Shown here: positions 30,749-38,985 of the stretch, in pieces
Layout: the number at the start of each line of letters is the position of its first letter
How positions within the stretch are numbered: position 1 is the first letter of the stretch
Source of the DNA: Amphimedon queenslandica
Taxonomy: Eukaryota; Porifera; Demospongiae; Haplosclerida; Niphatidae
Length of the DNA: 38,985 bases
Direction of reading: 5' to 3'
Assembly: GCF_000090795.2 (NCBI RefSeq)
Contig: NW_003546260.1
Coordinates: 274,650-313,634 of the forward strand
Made by a program: the position numbers and the translations under genes
The notes under the pieces: generated by a model
Told to the model about the DNA's origin: nothing
Databases searched by the model: none
Seen by the model: the letters and a program-made list of their open reading frames with translations, nothing else

Positions 30749-33700
30749 TTATTGTGTAGGTAATTGTTTATATATTGGTATTACATTGCAGTCATGTTTT
30801 AAACTCTTACATAATGCAATATCTCCTGGTACGTAGCCTATTAAACCTTTTTCCCTTTCGTTACTTCTAATAGTTGCTAGTGCAGGTAATGTATCTACTC
30901 GAAGATGCTCTGTTGGTGCAATGGCTGATGGTATGTCAGGATCATCTTTTAACAAACTTTTCAGTTTGTCTTGCTGAGAAGCTGCTCTAGGACCTTGCTC
31001 TGTCTTGATCCCTTGACGAAGTGTGTAAAATTGCATGTTGTCAACTACAATTTTTGCTCTCCATTTTTCTTGCTCCTTTTCCTTAAAGCTTTTCATTTCT
31101 GTATTGCGACACTCTCCAGCTAGATGAATAGTGGCAGGGTATTGTGATCCAAAATATTTTGGAGGCTGCGTGTAACAGTCAAAGTCATGTGCCCTGTTGT
31201 TCCAACTAAACTTCATCCTGTAGAATAATAATTTTAACAAAAGTGCTTTTGATTTAAGCAATATTATGCTTACCAATCCACACTTGGCTGTAATTTATTA
31301 CTGTGCAATAAATTATCAGAAAATTTCTACAAACAAAAAAGAAAAAAAAGAAGTGGTCCATGTGAGTCTCGAACTCACGACCTTCGCGTTATCAGCACGA
31401 CGCTCTGCCACTGAGCTAATGGACCGCAGTGGATGCCCCTGAAAAATTTTATTGTACCTGTTTTAATTCTTCCCTTCTACTAATATGAAGTCCTTTTGGA
31501 TGAGCATTATCTTGTAAAGCGGTCTTGGGACCAGGAAAAACAAAGCTATTTACATGACTTAATGCAAGGCAGGACCAAATTACACTAACTCTTGATCAGA
31601 TATCCATTTACTTCTGCTTCCTCTTTGCCAGTACAACTGGAGCTCCTTTTCAACATCAACTGGTTCAACTGTCATGCTGTGATAGTGCTGACAGTAAGTG
31701 TATCGACTCTTAGGATTCAATCTTTGTCTTAGCATAGCTTTGTTTAAAACAGCTGAATTATAAGTTTGGCTGCTATAAACAGCTGTTTGCTAAAATCATA
31801 TTATTTTATTGCCAGAGGCCAATAATGAAGTACATACTTTATTCCCTTCACTACTTGATCTTTTACGAAATTTCTTTGTTTTCTTCACTTCATCTGACAT
31901 TTGCTGTACTTTAAGCTACAAAGAGAAATGTTCCTATAATTAGCTGAAAGATTCAAGCACAAACTATGTTATGTGTTATTTTATCTGGCTCTGGCAATTG
32001 TTTTCTTTCCTCCAATAAGTCTTCGTATTTGTAGTTGACATTGTCTAATGTATCAAAATTTCTTTTAGATTTACTTTTAGATACAGAGATAACAGTAGCT
32101 AGAGATTCCTCCTCCAAAATTTCTTTAAACAAGAGCAAAATAAAATTTAGTATGCACATGAACTAAAATTCCTACCAGTTTTTGTTGGTATAAGTTGCAA
32201 GCAATACACACTTAGGCTGCTGATCATGTCAAATGAAGGAAACATATCATTCCTTATTATGGAACAAAAATCTTGTGCAAATATTAGCTAAAATGAGTTG
32301 TAAAGTGAGCATAATTGCATTTAATCTAACTTACGTCATGAATATTTTGTAGTGCAATAAAGCAGAGTCTGGGAATAGAGTCATGAAGGTACACTGTTGG
32401 TTCCTTCATAATTTCTTGCAGTGACTGTGGAAGTGTAATATGTACAAGATCTACATCAAGCTTTCCATATATGCGCTTTGAAAAGCTATAATCTGAATCA
32501 TAAAATGCTTTTACCACCTCATCTGCAATTGAAAATGACCACAAATTTATAAATAAGTAGATTGTACCTTGTGTAGACTGATGTGGAATTGACTCCCAAA
32601 TGTTTAAAATTCCTTTACCATGAAGTCCTTCTAGCATAAAAATATGGTTATCAGTATCTTCTAAATGAAACCCAGTAATAACATTACATTGAGAGCTATT
32701 TACTTGCTCCCTATAAAGAAGGTGAAGAATGTACATCAATTGACACATACTCAGTTAATTTAAATGTTGAGAGAATAGCATTTCTTTCAGAAGGTGTTTT
32801 ATCTAATAGATTAAGTTCAGAAGCATTGATCTCACTTATGAGAGCTACCAATCGTTCAACCAACTGGGGATTTGCAGTGGACACCATAAAAACAAGTCGA
32901 CCAAAAGGTGTCTAAAGGAATATAATTTAACATTATCTTTATCAACAAATCATCATCACTATACCATTGGTCTTTGTGAAAATAAGTCATCTTGATGAAA
33001 TGACAATGGAGCAAAAGATAAAGGAAAAGTCAAGTGGACGATGACAGTGACCTGACTCTCATAGTTGATGTAATCCATATTAGCTGCAATATATATGTTC
33101 ATTTAAAGTAAAAATAACCAGTATCATACATTTGGAAAATTCTTTCATCATGTGTGACGCAGAGCTTAATACTGGTAAAGTAAATTCCATTGTAGTTACT
33201 CCTGTAAGTAAAGCACTAAGGTCAAACTTAGCTCCTGGAACAATTCTATTGTCTTCTTTCTCATCATTTGCATCTGCACAAAATGTTCATACAATGAAAT
33301 GAATTATACTGAAGAATGATGGCTTACCGTTGCAGTTACAAGTTCCTAATGTTAAGTCATGTAAAAGTTGACCAAAAATGGCACCTTCTGGTTGCTTCTT
33401 AGAGCTAAATTTATCATTTTCTGAGCTATCAGTATCATGTACATGCATTTCAAAAATTAATGGAGGTCCACGAAGATATTCAAGTAAGAGTTCAGGTACA
33501 ATTGTTCCAAGCAATAATACATTACTCGAATTCCAAGCAAGAGCACAAGAATATGGAATACTTTCTGTAGTCACGGTTGGCTTATTAAAGAATTGATACT
33601 TGACATGAACATTGGACCTGTACACATGTATAAGCAAGATTTTTAAACTATAAAAAATAACTAACTTACTTTTCACATTCTTTCAAAGGAGGAAGAGTGC

Positions 33701-34863
33701 AATCTTTGATAGTAATAGTCATTGGATTAAGAAGCATTCTTTGCTTGTCAGACATTAGTGGTGAATCAAGACTCACAATAACTTCAAAATACTTCAAATC
33801 CCCTTTGCACTCTTTTAAGGTGGCTTTGGCTAAATGATCACCACCAAATAGGTCAGCTAACTTAATAGATATGACAACCAAACCCTCTTTATTGATTCTC
33901 TCTCTTTCATTATGTTCATCTTGTAGTAGTTTAATCTGTTGCTTTGAAAGACCTGTAGAAAGCATGATCATGAAAATATAGATCTACATGTACACATGTA
34001 TAATAACAGTGTGCTTACCTCTCAACCCAGGTGTAAGAGATGCAGAAGTCATAGTAGACTGTGATGGACCATTCATTTGAGTTTGAGAAAACTGAGTGTT
34101 GCTAATAGGATCATTCTTCTCTTCAAAGTGTATCTCCTCAATAATTGATGGCATCGTTTGAGATTTTTGAGATGCCAAGTACTCCATTGAGTCATCCATG
34201 CCTTCTAAATCAATTTGTTCACTCAACCTTCGACTTCGGTGACGTGCAATTTTTACCGATGTGGTAGACAAATCATGATATACTCCTGGGAAGTGCAATT
34301 TGTTGTCCTTTGGATCTCGTTTAGACAGAGGTAATCTGAAAGCTTTTGGACGATCATACCGAGCCCTAGCGGATACTTTATCTGGCGAATTCCAGAGACG
34401 AACACTAAAAGTATGGCTGTACAACTCAAGCAATGAATCTGTATCCAGAGTAACTTTATGACTAAAATAATTGTAATTATTATCAAAGCAATAGTAAGAT
34501 TGTGGGGATTTATATACTTGTGTTTCCATCCATGGTACACAAGGCCATCCTCTGACCATGATCTAATCAGCCTTTCGTCCTGATTAGTGAATACCTTAGT
34601 CACTATACCATACGTGACTATGTCTGTGCTAAAAATAGGGCTAGCTCCGCCGGGTTGTAGCTGATATTCGAGGTGGTAATAATTCTTAGGTTTTACTGCT
34701 TCGTAGATTCTTTTACGACGATTGGTTCGCGTTGTTTCATAGAAAGGTAAAGGTTTACCGCCTGCAATAAGAGGATTATGATGACTAACTGTGAAGGAAT
34801 CAACTAACTTGACTCAGCTTGGATCAGAATGACATTTATGGACACAATATGTGACTCTTCCAT
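30749..34863 (-). CDS. CFAP92: CFAP92 (KIAA1257, DUF4550) ciliary protein
   Basis: Seventeen exons give 1075 residues: 34863-34809, 34761-34518, 34461-34019, 33952-33670, 33617-33328, 33273-33130, 33083-32965, 32911-32751, 32710-32568, 32522-32335, 32287-32176, 32122-31965, 31915-31838, 31789-31590, 31545-31458, 31326-31274, 31217-30749. The N-terminal part has YYHLEYQLQPG, VTYGIVTKVF and RARYDRPKAFRLPLSK (DUF4550). The middle has NVHVKYQFFNKPTV and LLEYLRGPPLIFEMHVHD, the late middle DNHIFMLEGLHGKGIL and KRIYGKLDVDLVHITLP. The C-terminal part has FVFPGPKTALQDNAHPKG then MKFSWNNRAHDFDCYTQPPK. These match my memory of the flagella-associated protein 92 family; the reading frame through all exons is intact. 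It is expected in the axoneme. The ATG at 34863 lies 5 bp from a COX16 ATG on the other strand. A tRNA gene lies in the intron 31327-31457. Confidence 0.8.
31354..31425 (-). tRNA. tRNA-Ile (GAU anticodon)
   Basis: A clean 72-nt cloverleaf: acceptor GGTCCAT/ATGGACC, D arm GCTC-AGTGGCA-GAGC, anticodon stem TCGTG/CGCGA (one G-U) with loop CTGATAA, T arm GTGAG-TTCGAGA-CTCAC, discriminator A, no encoded CCA. An A box (tagctcagtgg) and a B box (gagttcgagac) are present, and a T-rich Pol III stop (ttcttttttttc) follows. The anticodon is GAT in DNA. Animal cytosolic tRNA-Ile normally has AAU (read as IAU); the GTGCTxATAACGC core is otherwise of the eukaryotic tRNA-Ile type. It lies in the sense strand of a CFAP92 intron. 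Confidence is high for the tRNA, lower for its use in translation. Confidence 0.9.
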
Positions 34864-34867
34864 CGCC

Positions 34868-35203
34868 ATGGCAGATCGGCTGGGTGGAGCTGCATTAGTG
34901 TTAGGTGTCCATAGCAACAAACCCCTCCCCAAAATGAATGGCTTTCTCAAAGTTGGTCTACCAATGATTCTCTTTTTGGTGGCAGGTTCCTACGGATTAA
35001 CGCAATTTACTTCTATCAGAATAAAGAAAAGAGATGAAAAGAACAGGATGTTGACTGCAGAGGAAACTCTTAGTTTTCAAAAAGCAAAAAAAGTTGTGGT
35101 TGTTGAAGAGGAGTATGAACAATTGATGGAGTCTTTGGACATCAATAATTGGGAAAATAAACGTGGACCACGACCATGGGAAGAAAATATTTCAAATAAA
35201 TAA
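34868..35203 (+). CDS. COX16: COX16, cytochrome c oxidase assembly factor
   Basis: One exon. I chose the ATG at 34868 (111 codons) because it has a strong context (gccatgg); other in-frame ATGs are at 34829 (124 residues) and 34934. The last one, MNGFLKVGLPM, aligns best with the usual N-terminus of the family. A membrane span (LPMILFLVAGSYGLTQF) is followed by an IRIKKRDEK stretch, an acidic helix (VVVEEEYEQLMESL), and the diagnostic NWENKRGPRPWEE. COX16 is a small inner mitochondrial membrane protein that helps insert copper into COX2. The upstream start lies 5 bp from the CFAP92 ATG on the other strand, so the two 5' ends must overlap or share a promoter. The stop is 157 bp from that of MIC19 (convergent). 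Confidence 0.9.
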   Translation: MADRLGGAALVLGVHSNKPLPKMNGFLKVGLPMILFLVAGSYGLTQFTSIRIKKRDEKNRMLTAEETLSFQKAKKVVVVEEEYEQLMESLDINNWENKRGPRPWEENISNK

Positions 35204-35360
35204 TAATTATTATAATAACTACTTTGAAGTCAAATGAAATTTTATGAACAAAGATTTATACATGTAGATCTATTCTATGATTCTATTACAATTATTAATG
35301 TGGTAGAGTTTGTACCAGTAAGCCCTGTAATTATACTGAGGAAAAGAATAAATGAAATGG

Positions 35361-37827
35361 TTACTCTACCTTGCGTGCCTTTTTTACACACTGTGCATAT
35401 TCTTTAACTTCACTCAAGCACTTAAGTGTACTTTTAGCATTATGGCTATAACAAAACAGGACAGCTTCCTTCTGTTCTTCACATACAGGGATTAACTGTC
35501 CCACTTGTGACTCACTATGCATTTTAGCAGTATTAAAATGAATTTACTGAACATGTTACCTAAATTGAATCTTTACTCTTGAAGCGGCTGATTCAAACTC
35601 TTCATCAGTCAATTTTTTATATTCTTTGTTCTGTTAGCATAATCATTTTGTGCAACAAATCCAACTTACTTTCATTCTCTCTTGTTCATATAAAGCTTGC
35701 AATTTAGAGTCACCATCTGATGAAGTGCCTCGTAACTACAATAATTCAGCATATTACAAACATAATGATAATTATGCCATTGTTACCACATCTTGTGCTC
35801 TAGGTGCCGGATCAATCATAGTTTCATCTTTACCTACAATGTAGACGTTAGAAATAATTATTATATTCACTAAAGCATTAAAATACATTCAATTTTTTCA
35901 CATCCTTTAAATTTTGCAGCTTGCAATTTTAAGATAAATAGAAGGCACAAAATAGCAAAATGAACTCTTACATCCATGATACATGTACCAAAAAGTACAT
36001 GTATTTCATTATACTGTACACAAACACCTTGTGTATTACATTTTTAACTCAATTTAATTTCGGAATGATAACATAAATGTAGCATAAGAGTTAGCTAGAA
36101 CATACTGCACATGTCTTTATTTTTGAGGTGCATTAAATATTTTATAATTACTTTTGTGATTCAAAACAAATTCAAAAAAATTTAATTTGAGCCCCTCCTT
36201 TACCAAACACCAGACCTGCGGTCAATTACAATTACACATTTAATTAAACTCTTTTTGTAAAGGTTGACTCAATCAGAATTACAATTATTCAATGTAAAAG
36301 TAATTTCAATTAATAATACTATTTTCATGTTTAAAGAGACACATACACATAGCTTGCTTGCTTTAAAAAACAGCAGTAGAAGTATTAACATACATGTATT
36401 GTCACCAGGGTTTCTCCCAATGTGTGCGAAGTGAATTACACAGCATACTTCATGAGCTTACAAGCAATTAGCAATACACTAGTCACATCTAAAATTTATA
36501 AAAAATTTGATAGAAATCAGTTAAAACTAGATATACAGCATCAGAGCAACTATAATTATAAAAATCAAGAACTGTCTCCTAGACTTTTCTGACAAAATAC
36601 CATGGATTACTGAGCAAGCTAAACAGCACGCATCACAAGCTGGCAAGAACCTGAGCAATATACTGAGACACTTTGATTATCACACTTCTATCTACATGTG
36701 TATGGTGCATGTACACATGATAATGTAATGCGAAGTGGTTACTGGCTACTGAAGTAGATTAAGAACATTTTCATGAGTTTGTATTGATTTGGAACACTAT
36801 GACACAACTCAGTTTTGACAAAATTTCAGCTACATTCTGTTCAGGCTTAAGTCTCAATTTAATCAAACACAATTACAATTTTATACCAGCAAAAATAAAT
36901 TTTTAACAATCTTTCATGCACCTCAAAAATTAAGAAGTGTATGGTAATTTAAATGGCAAAGCTAATCAATTACAACAATAGAGTCAATTAAAAATTGTTC
37001 AAAATACATATACAGTTTCATGGCCAAGAGCAAGAACACTTGCGGGATCATTGTGCATTTCATATTGAATAGCAAACAGGAAATTAAATTATTACGGTAG
37101 CAACAAGCACCTATACTATTTCATAGAGGTGGGCGATACGATACCAAAGTACTCATATATCCGATACCAGGCCTCTGATACCAACACCCAATCCTGGTAT
37201 TGAGTAGAGTATTGACTACATCTACTTTGACGTCATAATGATGGCCATACCCTTTTATAATTTAAAAATGGTGGCTGATTTCTTTGATTTTCATTAATAC
37301 TGTAGGGCACCTTTTTTCGAGAGCTGTAAATTTCGCGGATTTCGCGATTTTCTTTAAAATTCACTAAAATTACTTCCGCGAAAATCAAATTAATACTGTA
37401 AAAGATGGCAGACAGCATAAATTTGCAAAAATGAAATCTGCAAAATAAAAATCCACGAAACCTATAGCCCTAAAAAAGGAGCCCTACGGTAACTAATTAT
37501 AACTTATTTGAACATTCACAGTAGCTGACTACTCAGTACAGCTGATACTCAGACTACTTGGAATCAGTATCACCCACCTCTACTATTTCAGGCTAAACCA
37601 AACCATCTATTAAACATTAATATTCCTTATTATGCATTTATTCAACTTACCAAGGTCATTGCTGCCATTAGAGGTTTCTTGATCTGTGACATAGTTAACA
37701 AAATCTTCTGAAATCTATGATAGCAATACACTAAACTTTTAATTGAATAATGTCTTACCGTAACATCAGTTGCTCCTTGTCCAGTTTCAATAGTAAGAAC
37801 CCGGGGACCTGACTGTGTACCTCCCAT
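35361..37827 (-). CDS. CHCHD3: MIC19 / CHCHD3-like MICOS subunit
   Basis: Six exons give 156 residues: 37827-37759, 37714-37651, 35833-35787, 35735-35670, 35630-35560, 35514-35361. The start MGGTQSGPRV is an N-myristoylation signal as in CHCHD3/CHCHD6. A short middle part (DEEFESAASRVK) follows, shorter than the human coiled-coil region (human MIC19 is 227 aa). The C-terminal CHCH domain has twin CX9C: CEEQKEAVLFC and CLSEVKEYAQC. MIC19 faces the intermembrane space and links MIC60 to the outer membrane complex at cristae junctions; the cysteines are oxidised by MIA40. The second intron (35834-37650, 1.8 kb) is large and full of small transposons. Confidence 0.9.
35834..37115 (-). other. Large MIC19 intron, left part
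   Basis: AT-rich. A diverged inverted pair (tttttgaggtgcatt near 36120, complement near 36913) suggests a decayed TIR element of about 800 bp. No nested gene is seen. Confidence 0.4.
37116..37590. mobile_element. hAT-type non-autonomous element with 8-bp target duplication
   Basis: TIRs tagaggtgggcgatac (37124 on) and its complement ending at 37582 are flanked by a perfect 8-bp direct repeat ctatttca (37116-37123 and 37583-37590). An 8-bp duplication and a TAGAGGTGGG-type end are typical of hAT elements. No transposase is encoded. A second element is nested at 37298-37491. A degenerate cousin (cacgataccaaag, ccgatacc-like strings) lies at 38060-38120. Confidence 0.75.
37298..37491. mobile_element. 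194-bp MITE nested inside the hAT-type element
   Basis: Ends tactgtagggcacctttttt and its complement (taccgtagggctcctttttt, on the reverse strand from 37491) match at 18 of 20 positions. The core holds cgcggatttcgcgattttc and a complement-like gaaaatc. It therefore arrived after the outer element, or by recombination within it. Confidence 0.7.
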
Positions 37828-38985
37828 GATGGCTAATTACTAGTAGGTGCGGCTCTCTATTTTATAGCAGGTGTGGCTGCGCTGCTAGAGGACCATGCCA
37901 GGCCACGTGGGGCGATACCAGCCACCCTGTAAGTATGCACCTTTGTAACATGTATACACAGTACATGTACTTGTGTTATAAAATGAGGGCATGTACAAAT
38001 AATGTATACATGTAATCTAGATTGATTATATTTCCATATTAGGGTGAGCCTAATATCTATCACGATACCAAAGAAATTTTTAATCGATACCCATACCAAG
38101 TAGTTTGAGTATCAATATCGGTAGTATTGTGTACTGAATGAATAGTGTCAACTACTACACATGCACAGATATGTTATAATTTAGTTATTAACAAAAATCA
38201 AAGGAAACAAGGTGCCTAATTTTTTTGTAATTGTAAAAGGGTGGGCCATCATTGGACTCGCGTAGGCGGGTACTAAGCAGTTGGGTTGTCATTGCCCTTG
38301 CCCATGCCGTAGGCGTATAGGCGAGGGTACTGCGATTGTCCATAGATAACTACATATTTTGTATTACATATTACAACTACATATTTTGTAAAGGCCTGGT
38401 GTTGCAAGGTAAATGCAACGGCAATACTTAATACTTTTTTTGATGTCATTAGTATTCAAGAGCCATTATTTACTGCAAATCATCATACATTTCAATGTAA
38501 GTTACGTAATATAGTTTAATCAAAGTCACTTGTTTTGCAGAACGATTCAAACTATCTCTGATATGGAAGGCCAAGTGCGACAAAAATAAAAAAGATTTAT
38601 AAACATTAAAGAAAATTGTTTGCGATGCGCGAAGCGCATCGCCTCATTAATACATCGATTTTGTAATCGATTTTTCAATCAATTTTCCTAGGATCATTTC
38701 CTCACGTGATCTCAAAGGACCCCGCCCTAACAGGATGGCGATTTAAAGAGAAAGTCCTTGAAGACAAGAAACCCGGCCAGTGAGATTATTGAAAAAGTTG
38801 TAATGGTTAGTTTTTGTTGTAATTGCTTCCAATGATGACGCTTGTGTAGTTACTTGGATGTATGAGGAATCTGGACCTCACTGTAGCCTGCTGTGTAAGT
38901 GTGTAGCCTGCTGCCCGGCGACTATCTATGCTGGCACTCAGTGAAAACTACTTCAACTAAGTGTGTTTTCTACATTTGAGTGTTT
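37828..38985. other. Upstream region of MIC19, no gene called
   Basis: It holds the MIC19 promoter side, a degenerate hAT-like remnant (about 38040-38120), a GC palindrome at 38622-38642 and a GC-richer stretch at 38700-38780 (cacgtg E box, ccccgccc). That stretch could be the promoter and first exon of a gene continuing to the right; an ATG directly followed by a gttagt donor is seen near 38813, but nothing proves it. Confidence 0.4.
38622..38642. repeat. GC-rich palindrome (9-bp stem, 3-base loop)
   Basis: gcgatgcgc, gaa, gcgcatcgc: a perfect hairpin in AT-rich DNA. Possibly part of a repeat element end; no function assigned. Confidence 0.7.

Noticed and set aside
31354..31425. Bacterial or organellar origin of the GAU tRNA-Ile
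   Set aside because: No encoded CCA, a Pol III T-run stop, A and B boxes, and a GTGCTxATAACGC core of eukaryotic type; nothing bacterial around it.

Overview
The window looks like a piece of a sponge (demosponge) nuclear genome, most likely Amphimedon or a close relative. The basis is AT-rich DNA, many 45-60 nt GT-AG introns, tightly packed animal genes (a full MAGI scaffold, DNAJC2/zuotin, PXK, CFAP92, MIC19, COX16, a B3GALT6-like enzyme) and many small inverted-repeat elements. The genus is an inference.

Left part, 1-14598: mostly mobile-element debris. It holds three decayed Helitron Rep fragments (about 560-870, 2560-2764, 4763-4903, all minus strand). A Merlin-family transposon at 5230-6536 has 84-bp TIRs and a frameshifted DDE transposase, and it splits an older zinc-knuckle retroelement-like ORF. 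An unrecognised multi-exon gene on the minus strand (7257-8718) has one frame break. A Tc1/mariner-like element at 9239-12212 is flanked by TA, has a frameshifted transposase and contains the only assembly gap (207 N). A foldback element at 13299-13557 carries a tRNA-like sequence.

Right part, 14599-37827: eight protein genes that strictly alternate in strand: DNAJC2 (+, 5' end not found), B3GALT6-like (-), PXK (+), MAGI (-), a triple-SH3 protein (+), CFAP92 (-), COX16 (+), MIC19 (-). Convergent 3' ends are 18-304 bp apart. Three divergent pairs share short 5' regions (52 bp; about 765 bp with a perfect NRF1-like site; and 4 bp between ATGs). Joining the splice sites I read by eye gives whole codon counts for five genes (DNAJC2 505 aa partial, PXK 596, MAGI 1112, CFAP92 1075, MIC19 156), which supports the models. 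A tRNA-Ile gene with the anticodon GAU lies inside a CFAP92 intron.

Functions: COX16 and MIC19 are neighbours and both mitochondrial (complex IV assembly; MICOS cristae junctions). DNAJC2 is a ribosome-associated co-chaperone, PXK an endosomal PX pseudokinase, MAGI a junctional PDZ scaffold and CFAP92 a ciliary protein. I see no operon-like or defence system. The most unusual points are the GAU tRNA-Ile, the loss of the DxD motif in the GT31 enzyme, the 4-bp head-to-head COX16/CFAP92 start, the unrecognised 7-8.7 kb gene and the nested small elements.
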